This document shows, in pieces, positions 39,215-47,394 of a stretch of DNA of 64,000 nucleotides (positions within the stretch are counted from its first letter, which is position 1; every line of letters starts with the position of its first letter). The notes under the pieces were generated by a model. The model was not told the DNA's origin. It ran no database searches and saw only the letters and a program-made list of their open reading frames with translations. The position numbers and the translations under genes are program-made. Source of the DNA: DASWJZ01 sp963805325. GTDB taxonomy: Bacteria; Pseudomonadota; Alphaproteobacteria; Rhizobiales; Afifellaceae. The stretch is from NCBI GenBank assembly GCA_963805325.1, contig CAWDTS010000012.1, positions 1 to 64,000 on the forward strand, written 5' to 3'.

Positions 39215-39781
39215 TTACTGCAGACGCGAAATTGTTGAGTGGCTGACGGCGTAGGATCGCCCGATGTCCGCCAGCGGCTCTCCCGCCTCGCGGCGCGCAA
39301 GCGCCTCTCGTCGCTGATGCGGCGTGAGCTTCGGTTTCCTACCCATCCGAACACCACGCGCTTTTGCTCGTTCGCGTCCTTCGCCCGTTCTCGTGCGAAT
39401 TAGCTCACGCTCAAATTCCGCCAGCCCGGCAAGAACGGTCAGCATCAGTCGCCCGTGGGGCGTCGTCGTGTCAGCCCAGGAATCGCGAAGCGAGCGAAAC
39501 CCCGCATTTCGCTCGGCGATCGACGCCAGGGTGTTCAAAAGATCCCGCGTCGATCGCGCCAGCCGGTCGAGGCGCGTGACAAGCAGCACGTCGCCCTTGT
39601 GGAGCGCTTGCAGAGCTCGTCGCAACTGTGCCCGATCGGTGACTGCTCCGCTGACCTTTTCACGAAAGATACGCTCAGCCCCACCAGCCCTAAGTTCGGC
39701 GACCTGAGCCTCGACGCTCTGCCCGTCGGAGGAAACTCGCGCATAGCCGAAAACGGTCACCAACGACACTCCATTTCGCAC
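39215..39781 (-). CDS. serine recombinase (resolvase/invertase family)
   Basis: A 188-residue small serine recombinase. The catalytic Ser is in FGYARVSSDGQS. LLVTRLDRLARSTRDLLNTL and TPHGRLMLTVLAGLAEFERE followed by LIRTRTGEGR form the catalytic core and E helix, and the C-terminal Hin-type helix-turn-helix is GEPLADIGRSYAVSHSTISR. It is full-length. The first start is GTG at 39,781; a second GTG seven codons later (VTVFGYARVS) is equally good. The AT-rich symmetrical sites just upstream look like its recombination site. It could belong to a transposon or act as a local switch; no partner transposase is adjacent on its strand. Confidence 0.92.
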   Translation of the reverse strand: MRNGVSLVTVFGYARVSSDGQSVEAQVAELRAGGAERIFREKVSGAVTDRAQLRRALQALHKGDVLLVTRLDRLARSTRDLLNTLASIAERNAGFRSLRDSWADTTTPHGRLMLTVLAGLAEFERELIRTRTGEGRERAKARGVRMGRKPKLTPHQRREALARREAGEPLADIGRSYAVSHSTISRLQ

Positions 39782-39783
39782 CC

Positions 39784-39854
39784 AATTTATGCACAGCCTA
39801 ACCCGCTGACGAAAAAGGGCCAGTAGAATCGTGCAAAATTTTTAAATTATGCAC
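39784..39854. promoter_or_regulatory. candidate recombinase binding/res site
   Basis: GTGCAAAATTT (39,831-39,841) and AAATTATGCAC (39,844-39,854) form an 11-base inverted repeat with one mismatch and a two-base centre. A third half-site AATTTATGCAC lies at 39,784-39,794. An AT-rich symmetrical core directly upstream of a resolvase gene is typical of res subsites and would also autoregulate the gene. The assignment is inferred from position. Confidence 0.5.
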
Positions 39855-40004
39855 GGCGCGGTGAGCGGGCTGATTAAGCCTCAGGGGGCAACGTCACCGG
39901 CATCCTCGCAGGGAGTAAAATATGACCCGCCTTCGATGATCTTGCTCCGTAAGCCTAAATGCCTCAACCTGCTACTCGATGTTATCTTCGCGGACACGCT
40001 GAAC

Positions 40005-41432
40005 ATGCAGGTCCCAAGCAGGCAGTCGGTGCTGAACTGTCTTCCCGCTGCTCTTATTGTTGCCGTCCAGTTTGCAGGCGGGTGGTATGCGTTCGCCGAG
40101 GAACCCGCCATTCCAAACGCGCCGGGGCCAGCTTTGTCTGCCGGCACTGGCATCCTCGTTTCTTCACTAGGTCAAATTCTCACGAACAACCACGTCGTGG
40201 GCGGCTGTCGTAACATCTTGGTGGGGCTTGCGGGCGGATATGCTGCGGAGGCGACTCTGCTCTACGTCGATGTAGCGAATGACCTCGCTCTAATCAAAGT
40301 CGATAGGAAAATTTCAGAAGAGAACGTGGCAAAGGTCAGAGTTTCTCCCCCGGTGCGAAGCGGCGAGACGATTGCTGCGTTCGGCTTCCCTCTGCCCGAT
40401 GTCCTTAGCCAAGAAGGAAACATAACCGGGGGAAACATAAGTGCCTTGGCTGGTCCGGGTGATGACGTTCGTTTCTACCAGTTCACTGCTCCAATCCAGC
40501 CGGGTAACAGCGGCGGCCCCCTTCTCGATGAGGCGGGTAATGTTGTCGGGATAGTGCAATCGATGCTTGGAGAGACTGGTGGGGAGTTTCCACAGAATGT
40601 GAACTTTGCGATCAAGTCGAGTGTCGTCGTTAGCTTCCTTCAGGCCCACGACATTGCCTTCCAAAATGCGGTTACGGGAGAGAGACAAAAGCTGCCGGAA
40701 ATCGCCGACATGGCACGCCGCTTTGCCGTGCTTATTGTGTGTGCGAGCGATCAACCTCAAACATCTCCGCCTTCACCCGATCCAAATTCAGCTCAGCGGT
40801 TGCAGGAGTTTGATCAGCGAGACCAAGAGAGCGCGCGCCACGACCCGCCGCTCACGTCGCCCCTGAGGGCGCTCTATCGAGCCTATGTAGATCTAACAGA
40901 GGAAGATCGCGCCAGCGCTGGGTCACTGGCACCCCGGATTGCTTCCTTTGCTGCAGAGGTCGAAGAGAGCAAAAATAGGCTGGCAGCCTTTGCGACGAAT
41001 GTCGACGACGTCGCCTCGGAAGAAGCGCATCGCGCTTACGACAAACTCACGCTCTTTGACAAAATTCTCTACCAAGTGATGGCATCGGATGAGGTCTTCG
41101 TCAAAGTCTGTGAGGCCGAAGGGAGTCTTGCGCTTCAAACGCAGCGTGAGCTGCGTCTCTGCCGTGACCCCTCGATGATCGTCGTGGTCAACGGTGTCTG
41201 GGGACAGCGATCGGTGGCGTCTGCTCGCCAGTTCATCGACGATGCGAAATACTGGGAATGGACAGATGCAGACATCGATCTGACCGTTCCCTCTCTTCAG
41301 CTACGAGATTTGGTTCATAGGGTGAGGACCGAAGGATACGGGCCGATCTGCACGCAGGCTGGGGCGAACGCCCCTTTACCGAAAGTCAACGTCGCGGAGT
41401 TGTGCCGCCAGAGGCTATCCTCGCGGCGGTAA
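40005..41432 (+). CDS. exported trypsin-like serine protease with unknown C-terminal domain
   Basis: An HtrA/trypsin-like protease of 475 residues. ATG 40,005 is chosen because it gives a signal peptide (SVLNCLPAALIVAVQFAGGW then YAFA); the frame is open from 39,849. The catalytic triad is His in ILTNNHVVGGC, Asp in DVANDLALIKVD and Ser in QPGNSGGPLLD. No PDZ domain follows. Instead, after VVVSFLQAHDI there is a Pro-rich linker and a roughly 200-residue helical region with Cys pairs (VKVCEAEGSLALQTQRELRL) that I do not recognise. It lies 92 bases upstream of the TIR-STAND gene on the same strand. Confidence 0.85.
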   Translation: MQVPSRQSVLNCLPAALIVAVQFAGGWYAFAEEPAIPNAPGPALSAGTGILVSSLGQILTNNHVVGGCRNILVGLAGGYAAEATLLYVDVANDLALIKVDRKISEENVAKVRVSPPVRSGETIAAFGFPLPDVLSQEGNITGGNISALAGPGDDVRFYQFTAPIQPGNSGGPLLDEAGNVVGIVQSMLGETGGEFPQNVNFAIKSSVVVSFLQAHDIAFQNAVTGERQKLPEIADMARRFAVLIVCASDQPQTSPPSPDPNSAQRLQEFDQRDQESARHDPPLTSPLRALYRAYVDLTEEDRASAGSLAPRIASFAAEVEESKNRLAAFATNVDDVASEEAHRAYDKLTLFDKILYQVMASDEVFVKVCEAEGSLALQTQRELRLCRDPSMIVVVNGVWGQRSVASARQFIDDAKYWEWTDADIDLTVPSLQLRDLVHRVRTEGYGPICTQAGANAPLPKVNVAELCRQRLSSRR

Positions 41433-41524
41433 CAGCAACGACCCGACCGATTGTGAACATTGGAAACTCCCAACAAGATGATAATCTCCGACGGTAGCGT
41501 GGCCGTTAAGCTTTCGGGGTAAGT

Positions 41525-42769
41525 GTGCGCCGCTGGTTCTTGAGTTATAATTCGCAGGACCTCGCGCTGATGCAGGCGTTCGAGGCAGCGCTCCGACGCA
41601 AGGATGCTGAAGCACACATTTTTGCTGCGCCTAATAAGCTTCGCGCAGGCGGTTTCTGGCTTCCGGAGCTCGCTAAGGAAATCGCCGACGCGACAGCATT
41701 CATTCTGCTAATCGGCGAAAGCGGCGTCGGACCTTGGCAGGTCACCGAGTATTACGAGGCCATCGACCGCCGGGTGAAGGATGACAATTTTCCGGTGGTG
41801 CTTGTGTTGCTCAATGGCCAGGCTGCGCCCGGACTGCCGTTTTTGCGTCAACTACATTGGATCGTCACCTCCCAACCTACCTCCGAACAAACTCTCGCAA
41901 AACTAACTAAGGCAGCTTCTGGCGGTGGAACCCAGCTAGGCGAGCTGTGGCGGCATTGTGCGCCATACCGTGGTCTCGCCGCTATGACGGAGGCTGATAG
42001 CGACTTCTTCTTTGGACGTACACGTGAGACCATCGAAGTAATCCGAACGCTCGAAGCAAATCCGGGCAAGCTTCCCGTCTTGCTGGGCAACTCGGGCGTT
42101 GGAAAATCATCGCTCGCTCAGGCGGGTGTCCTGGCCGCGCTTGTGCGCCAGGGATGGCCGGAACGGGCGGAGGATGTGGGTCACTGGCCGGAGGGGCTTC
42201 AAAACACTCGGCGGTGGTGCTTTCTAACCGTGCGGCCAGGCGACGAACCGATAAAGGCTCTGGTCGAGGCATTCCTAGAGACATGGCAATTCGATGCAGG
42301 CGATCCGGCTCGCATCAAGCAACGCAACGAATGGATCGAGCTCATTCTCGATCGCGACAGTAAGATCACTCTTTCCGATCTGCTCGATGAAACTGAGCGT
42401 CGCTTCAAGGAGCTGAACCAGCCGCAGCCGCCGATCTTCTTCCTCTACATCGATCAGGGCGAAGAGCTATATGTGCGCGCCGAGCCCCGTCAGCGTGCTC
42501 GCTTCTCCGAAGCTCTCGCCCATGGTCTCTCCGACCCTCGGTTACGTGCTCTGATGAGTCTCCGCGCTGATTTCTCCGGCGCGCTGCAAAACGACGAGCC
42601 GCTCTTTGAGATCTACCATCGTGTCGAGGTGCCCCCGCTACGCGAGGCGCAGCTTCGCGAGATCGTAACCCGGCCGGCCGAGCTTCTCGCGGCTCGTTTT
42701 GAGTCCGAGCATGTTGCCACTGACATCGCCCGCCGGACGGCTGAGGTGTTAATCGGCGCGACTCCGTGA
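41525..42769 (+). CDS. TIR domain - nSTAND1 NTPase, C-terminally truncated
   Basis: N-terminal TIR domain (about residues 1-130): RRWFLSYNSQDLALMQAFEA, ATAFILLIGESGVGPWQVTE with the Trp and putative NADase Glu. It is followed by an nSTAND1-type NTPase: YRGLAAMTEADSDFFFGRTR, Walker A GNSGVGKSS near 188-195, Walker B FFLYIDQGEELYVR near 305, and LRALMSLRADFSGAL. The family normally continues through a winged-helix and long WD40 or TPR sensor repeats. Here it stops at residue 414, right after ARRTAEVL, with a stop supplied by the repeated CGTGACCCC sequence. GTG start. TIR-STANDs are conflict/immunity NTPases that kill by NAD depletion on sensing an invader; this copy lacks its sensor. Confidence 0.82.
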   Translation: MRRWFLSYNSQDLALMQAFEAALRRKDAEAHIFAAPNKLRAGGFWLPELAKEIADATAFILLIGESGVGPWQVTEYYEAIDRRVKDDNFPVVLVLLNGQAAPGLPFLRQLHWIVTSQPTSEQTLAKLTKAASGGGTQLGELWRHCAPYRGLAAMTEADSDFFFGRTRETIEVIRTLEANPGKLPVLLGNSGVGKSSLAQAGVLAALVRQGWPERAEDVGHWPEGLQNTRRWCFLTVRPGDEPIKALVEAFLETWQFDAGDPARIKQRNEWIELILDRDSKITLSDLLDETERRFKELNQPQPPIFFLYIDQGEELYVRAEPRQRARFSEALAHGLSDPRLRALMSLRADFSGALQNDEPLFEIYHRVEVPPLREAQLREIVTRPAELLAARFESEHVATDIARRTAEVLIGATP

Positions 42770-42848
42770 CCCCTCAAAGACTCGAACCAACTCTTTTGGA
42801 TCAGAGGCTTACGAGCGTGACCCCCACGCCGATCGGCGCCGTGACCCC
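42765..42848. repeat. three CGTGACCCC repeats, possible IS end
   Basis: CGTGACCCC occurs at 42,765, 42,816 and 42,840, the last two followed by CxxGCCGAT. Clusters of such direct repeats resemble the multiple terminal repeats of IS21-type elements. No IS21 genes are present, so this would be a solo end left by deletion. Its first unit creates the stop codon of the TIR-STAND gene. Confidence 0.4.
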
Positions 42849-43202
42849 ATGCCGATTCACACGACCTCATCGCGCGGCGGCCCGCACTCGCCCTAAATGT
42901 CTTTTCGGGTGATCGGAGCCCGTTTGAAGAAGGCACATGAACGACTGCGAGAAATGTCCACACCGCGAGCACCCCGCGTTGCACCTCGCGAAAAACCCGT
43001 CACGGCAGGTGGGCGACGAGGCCGTGACATGAGAGCGAGGCGCGTACCTGATCCAGATCTATGCATCCTTGCCGAATGATGCACGATGCGACATTGACAC
43101 TCGACGGCGCAGGAGCTGGCTTGAATTGCTGACCCATTCTAAGTTGAGTGCTTGCGCTAGGTACCGCGGCCTGCCCTTCATCCCGTCCAAAAGGAGCAAC
43201 AC
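42849..43202. other. intergenic stretch upstream of amino-acid transporter
   Basis: No gene is recognised. The region should contain the promoter of the ABC transporter operon; an AAGGAG ribosome site lies at about 43,191-43,196 before the ATG at 43,203. Confidence 0.5.
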
Positions 43203-44024
43203 ATGTCCTCATCTCTGACATTCAAAGCCTCTCTCGCAATCGGCATATTCGCGCTCGGTTTCGTCACGGCGGCGCATGCGGATCAGCTCGCCGATGTGAA
43301 GGCGGCAGGCAAAATCATGACGGCCACCGACATGCATTATGCCCCCTTTGACATGCTGACGAACGGCACCTATGAAGGCATGACCAAGGACCTGTTCGAC
43401 GGGGTGGCGGAGGAGATCGGCGTCGAGCCCGTCTACCAGGATATTCCGTGGACCGCCGAACTACCCGGCCTTGAGGTCAAGAAGTTCGACATCGTGATCG
43501 CACCCGTGACGATCACGCCCGAGCGGCTCGAGCGCTATACCTTCACGCTGCCGATCGCGGACGCAACGGTTTCGCTCGTCAAGGCGGCCGGCAATGCGGA
43601 GCTGACTAAGGCCGAGGACATCAAAGGCAAAACCGTCGGTGTCCAGCAGGGCACGGCGCAGTTCACGCAGTTGCAGGAGTTTGGCGAGAAGATCGGCGGC
43701 GTTGAGATCAAGGAATATGGCACCACCGACGAGGCCTATGCCGATCTGGCGGCTGGACGTCTGGATGCGGTGGCTGGATCCCTGCCCAACCTGAACTACC
43801 TCGTGAAGACCCGCCCCGAGACCTTCGCGCTGGTGGAGAACTCCAGGTTCGGCGAACCGAAATACTTCTCCTGGGTGCTTCGTAAGGACGCCGACAGCGA
43901 GAGCTTCGCCAAGGCTATCAACGACGCCATGCTGAAAATGACCGATGATGGCCGAGTCAAAGCCATCCAGGAGAAGTGGTTGGGCGCCTACACCGAGCTC
44001 CCGCGCGAAGTCCCAACCAAGTAG
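43203..44024 (+). CDS. polar amino-acid ABC transporter substrate-binding protein (family 3)
   Basis: Periplasmic binding protein, 273 residues. The signal peptide is SLTFKASLAIGIFALGFVTA with cleavage after AHA. The mature domain has the SBP_bac_3 hallmarks: DMHYAPFDMLTNGTYEGMTK, FDIVIAPVTITPERLERYTF and KGKTVGVQQGTAQFTQL, LDAVAGSLPNLNYLV. AAGGAG precedes the start. It is the first gene of a four-gene importer operon; the amino-acid ligand cannot be told from sequence. A stem-loop follows the gene, which often keeps binding-protein mRNA at higher level than the rest of the operon. Confidence 0.93.
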   Translation: MSSSLTFKASLAIGIFALGFVTAAHADQLADVKAAGKIMTATDMHYAPFDMLTNGTYEGMTKDLFDGVAEEIGVEPVYQDIPWTAELPGLEVKKFDIVIAPVTITPERLERYTFTLPIADATVSLVKAAGNAELTKAEDIKGKTVGVQQGTAQFTQLQEFGEKIGGVEIKEYGTTDEAYADLAAGRLDAVAGSLPNLNYLVKTRPETFALVENSRFGEPKYFSWVLRKDADSESFAKAINDAMLKMTDDGRVKAIQEKWLGAYTELPREVPTK

Positions 44025-44040
44025 TCAGCGGTGATCCTCT

Positions 44041-44065
44041 GGCGGGCGGGATCTTCCCGGTCGCC
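44041..44065 (+). other. intra-operon stem-loop after the binding-protein gene
   Basis: GGCGGGCGGGA and TCCCGGTCGCC can form a stem of ten pairs (one G-U) with one mismatch and a three-base loop, 17 bases after the stop codon. There is no T run, so it is more likely an mRNA-stabilising or attenuating element than a full terminator. Confidence 0.5.
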
Positions 44066-44085
44066 AGCGGCGCCTTGGCCAGGTC

Positions 44086-44733
44086 ATGTTCTCCTTCGCG
44101 GCGTTCGTCAGTAGCTTTGAACCGCTCCTCTGGGCTGCCAGGTACACTGTGCTGATCTCGAGCCTTGGCATCGCGTTGGGTCTGGTAATTGGGGCATTGC
44201 TTTGTGTCGCCCGGCTTTCACCCTTTCTTCCGCTCCGCTGGTTTGCTGGCCTCTGGGTCAGTTTCCTGCGTGGCGTGCCGCTGCTGGTTCAGTTGCTCGT
44301 CTTCTATTACGCGCTGCCGGTGATCGGCATCGACATGCCCGCCCTAGGCGCAGCCGTCGTAACCGTAGGCATCTGTGCAAGCGCTTACATCTCGGAAATC
44401 TGGCGCGGCGCAATCGCGGCGCTTCCGAAGGGGCAGCCCGAAGCAGCGATAGCTATCGGGATGAGGCCGCGTGACATTTGGACTCGCATCATCTTGCCCC
44501 AAGCGGTGGCGCTTTCGCTCCCGGCACTGATCAACGAGCTGATCCTCCTTGTGAAGGCCTCTTCTCTGGTCTCCGTTGTGGGCATCCTTGAACTCACCCG
44601 CGCCAGCCAGGCGCAGGCGGCGACGACCTTCCGTCCGCTCGAGGTCTATCTCGCGGCGGGCTGTATCTACCTGCTGATTAACCTGTTGCTTGCGGCCCTT
44701 GGGCGCTATCTCGAGCATCGGACGGCTGCCTGA
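44086..44733 (+). CDS. polar amino-acid ABC transporter permease (HisM/GlnP type)
   Basis: A 215-residue inner-membrane permease. It starts with AARYTVLISSLGIALGLVIG. The conserved WVSFLRGVPLLVQLLVFYYA is followed by AYISEIWRGAIAALPKGQPE and AIAIGMRPRDIWTRIILPQA, the EAA coupling loop of the HEQRo subfamily. The length is normal. Its stop overlaps the ATG of the second permease by one base, so the two channel subunits are co-translated and should form a heterodimer. Confidence 0.92.
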   Translation: MFSFAAFVSSFEPLLWAARYTVLISSLGIALGLVIGALLCVARLSPFLPLRWFAGLWVSFLRGVPLLVQLLVFYYALPVIGIDMPALGAAVVTVGICASAYISEIWRGAIAALPKGQPEAAIAIGMRPRDIWTRIILPQAVALSLPALINELILLVKASSLVSVVGILELTRASQAQAATTFRPLEVYLAAGCIYLLINLLLAALGRYLEHRTAA

Positions 44734-45395
44734 TGTCGTGGAGTGTTCTGCAAGAATACGGACCGATGCTGCTGAAGGGCTTCGGCAATACGGTGCTGTG
44801 CTGGCTTCTGGGAACCGTGCTTGGCATGGCTTTGGGGCTCGTGGTTGCGCTCTTGCAGCGATACGGGCCGCGCTGGCTCGCCTGGATCCTGCAGGCCTAT
44901 ATAGAGGTCATCCGCGGCACGCCGTTCCTGGTGCAGCTCTTCATCCTCTATTATGGCGGTCCACTGGTCGGCATCAGGCTGAATGCTCTTCCCGCTGGTC
45001 TACTCGGGCTGACAGTCTACGGTAGCCCGTACTTCGCTGAGATATTCCGCTCCGGCTTTCGCGCCGTGCCGATTGGCCAGATCGAAGCCGCGCGTGCAAT
45101 CGGCCTGTCGGAGCCGTCGATCGTTCGCAGGATTCTGCTGCCGCTCGGACTGGTCTCCGCTCTGCCAGCGCTGGTGAATTTCTCGATTATCCTGTCCAAG
45201 GAAACCGTCATCCTATCGATCATCACGGTCCCCGAGCTGATGTATCAGGTTCAGCGCATGTCGACCGAAACGTTCCGCTATCTCGAGGCGAACCTGGTGC
45301 TTGCTCTGTTCTTCTGGGGGTTGGTCGAAGCCGTGTCGCGTATCGGGCGAGCTTTCGAAACGGTCGTGACCCGCCATCTGGTCGAAACTGCATGA
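44733..45395 (+). CDS. polar amino-acid ABC transporter permease, second subunit
   Basis: A 220-residue permease homologous to the previous one. It has YIEVIRGTPFLVQLFILYYG, SPYFAEIFRSGFRAVPIGQI and EAARAIGLSEPSIVRRILLP. The stop codon overlaps the ATG of the ATPase gene by four bases (ATGA). The tight coupling of the whole cassette indicates an intact functional importer. Confidence 0.92.
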   Translation: MSWSVLQEYGPMLLKGFGNTVLCWLLGTVLGMALGLVVALLQRYGPRWLAWILQAYIEVIRGTPFLVQLFILYYGGPLVGIRLNALPAGLLGLTVYGSPYFAEIFRSGFRAVPIGQIEAARAIGLSEPSIVRRILLPLGLVSALPALVNFSIILSKETVILSIITVPELMYQVQRMSTETFRYLEANLVLALFFWGLVEAVSRIGRAFETVVTRHLVETA

Positions 45396-46168
45396 CCACG
45401 CAAGCGTCCGCTGTTGAGATCCGTGGGGTGAGCAAATTCTTCAACCAGTTTCAGGCGCTGAGGGATGTGAGCCTGACCATCTTGCCGGGCAAGGTGACCT
45501 GCCTCATCGGGCCCTCTGGCTCCGGCAAGTCGACACTTCTACGGTGCATCAACTTCCTTGAGGCGTATGACGCGGGCGAGATCCGGATTGATGGTGAGCT
45601 GGTAGGCTACGACGCTTCTGGCCGGAAAGCGCCGGGATGGAAGTTGCGGGCGATGAGGCGCACGGTTGGCATGGTGTTCCAGCAATTTAATCTGTGGCCG
45701 CATATGACAGCCGAAGAGAATGTGATGGAGGGTCTCATCCGGGTACGGAAGCTGCCGAAGGCGGAAGCCCGCGCTCGAGCGGCGCAGGCAATCGCCAAGG
45801 TGGGCCTTTCTGACAAGCTGAAAAGCCATCCGGCTCGCCTTTCCGGCGGCCAGCAACAGCGCGTAGCGATCGCAAGAGCAATCGCCATGGAACCAAGACT
45901 CATGCTCTTCGACGAGCCGACATCAGCGCTTGACCCGGAATTGGTCGGAGAGGTGCTCACCGTGATGAAAACTCTGGCCAGCGAGGGGATGACCATGGCA
46001 GTTGTTACCCACGAGATGGGTTTCGCAGCCAATGTCGCGGATCAGGTGGCGTTCATGGAGAAGGGCGAACTCGTCAGCGTAAACACGCCAGACCACATCC
46101 TTCATCAGCCTATGGATACACGTATCCAAGCCTTCCTGAGGACTTATCACGAGCGCAATAACTTCTGA
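45392..46168 (+). CDS. polar amino-acid ABC transporter ATP-binding protein (GlnQ type)
   Basis: A 258-residue ATPase that powers the importer from the cytoplasmic face. Walker A is GPSGSGKST, the Q-loop VFQQFNLWPHMTAEENVMEG, the signature LSGGQQQRVAIARAI, Walker B LMLFDEPTSALD and the switch His VVTHEMGFA. The final residues DTRIQAFLRTYHERNNF are typical of the amino-acid subfamily. It is intact and ends 90 bases before the IS110 transposase stop on the other strand. Confidence 0.94.
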   Translation: MTTQASAVEIRGVSKFFNQFQALRDVSLTILPGKVTCLIGPSGSGKSTLLRCINFLEAYDAGEIRIDGELVGYDASGRKAPGWKLRAMRRTVGMVFQQFNLWPHMTAEENVMEGLIRVRKLPKAEARARAAQAIAKVGLSDKLKSHPARLSGGQQQRVAIARAIAMEPRLMLFDEPTSALDPELVGEVLTVMKTLASEGMTMAVVTHEMGFAANVADQVAFMEKGELVSVNTPDHILHQPMDTRIQAFLRTYHERNNF

Positions 46169-46258
46169 ACAAGATTGGCCCTCGAGGGTCGCGAGCACGT
46201 TGAGTGCATGCGGTCGCAGCGGCGGGCTGAACCGTTCCGGGTTTGCCGGCAACTGTAT

Positions 46259-47197
46259 TCAGGCTGAGGCAGCGCGACTGTAGTCAGTGCCGGTGGCGAG
46301 CATGGCGTTGAGGACAGCAAGCAGCTTCCGGGCGGTCGCAATTATGGCGGCCTTGACGGGCTTGCCATTGTTCTCGAGGCGGCTTCGGAACTCCTTGAAT
46401 GCAGGGCATCGCCGCGATGCGTGGAGTGCGGCGATGTAGAGCATCGTCCTCACTATGGGACGGCCTCCGCCGATGGTGCGGCGGCCGGCGCGTTTACCGC
46501 TATCGCGTGCGATCGGCGCGAGGCCGGCGAGGGCAGCGATGTGTCGTCGATCCAGCCGTCCCAGCTCGGGGAGTTCGGCGATAAGTGTCGCGGCGACGAT
46601 GGGTCCGACACCGGGAACGGACCGCAGTCGTCGATCGATTGAAGCCAACTCGGGATCGACGGCGATGAGCGCAGCCATTCGCGCTTCGACCTTCGCAATT
46701 CGGCGATCAAGCACGGCGATTAGACTGCGAATGTCGGCCCGCGCCTCGCCGTCGGCAGTCTGCTGGAACCGCGTAGTCTCCTGTTTCCGCAGATCGACAA
46801 GCTGGCGGCGGCGCGTCGCTTGCGCCTGGAGGGCGCGACGCTCCGCCGAAGACGGTTCGGTCTGCGCCGGACGGAGACGAGCGCCAAGCTCGGAGAGCAT
46901 GCGCGCATCGACTCGGTCGGTCTTACCGATCACTCCCATCGCTCGCGCGAAGTCGCGAGCCTGGCGTGGGTTCACTCGGCTGAAGCGGACGTTCGCCGTA
47001 TCGAGGCCCTCGAACAACACGCGATCGTAGCCGCCGCTTGCTTCGAAGACGACCCAAACGCGTTCCCTGGCGCAAGCCGCTGTAAAGACTTGCACCGCCG
47101 CAGGCGTGTTGTCGATACGACGGGCGCCCCGGCGGGGATGGTGAACGTCGAGCCAGTCCTTGGCTACATCGACGCCGACGAAAACTTCCTGCATCAT
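46259..47197 (-). CDS. IS110-family transposase, intact
   Basis: A 312-residue IS110-type recombinase. The N-terminal DEDD domain begins EVFVGVDVAKDWLDVHHP, with VWVVFEASGGYDRVLFEGLD and GVIGKTDRVDARMLSELGAR. The C-terminal transposase_20 domain has LRSVPGVGPIVAATLIAELP, the serine nucleophile region LAPIARDSGKRAGRRTIGGG and MLYIAALHASR. It is uninterrupted and of normal length, so this copy may be active, in contrast to two IS110-type relics at 24.6 and 28.9 kb. The upstream non-coding end contains a strong hairpin consistent with a bridge-RNA locus. Confidence 0.93.
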   Translation of the reverse strand: MMQEVFVGVDVAKDWLDVHHPRRGARRIDNTPAAVQVFTAACARERVWVVFEASGGYDRVLFEGLDTANVRFSRVNPRQARDFARAMGVIGKTDRVDARMLSELGARLRPAQTEPSSAERRALQAQATRRRQLVDLRKQETTRFQQTADGEARADIRSLIAVLDRRIAKVEARMAALIAVDPELASIDRRLRSVPGVGPIVAATLIAELPELGRLDRRHIAALAGLAPIARDSGKRAGRRTIGGGRPIVRTMLYIAALHASRRCPAFKEFRSRLENNGKPVKAAIIATARKLLAVLNAMLATGTDYSRAASA

Positions 47198-47268
47198 GAC
47201 CCCTGTTCCTGTTCTGCGGGGTCTGCTGCAACAGCCCCAGTCAACTGTTCAGGATGACAAGCGAAGAA

Positions 47269-47332
47269 GCGGACGGCTCCCACGCCGGCAAACGGGCTCG
47301 AGCACCCCGGAGGCTCACGGGATGCCGTCCGC
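47269..47332 (-). ncRNA. strong hairpin in IS110 non-coding end, candidate bridge RNA part
   Basis: GCGGACGGC (47,269-47,277) pairs perfectly with GCCGTCCGC (47,324-47,332); TCCC and GGGA extend the stem past a one-base bulge. It lies about 70-135 bases upstream of the IS110 transposase start. IS110 elements of the IS621 group transcribe a structured bridge RNA from this end. Position and structure fit, but the loops have not been matched to the element's donor or target sequences. Confidence 0.4.
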
Positions 47333-47394
47333 AGGCGCAAAGTAACTGATGTCAAAAAGACAGGAGGCTCCAACTCCTGAGAGGGTGGAGTCAC

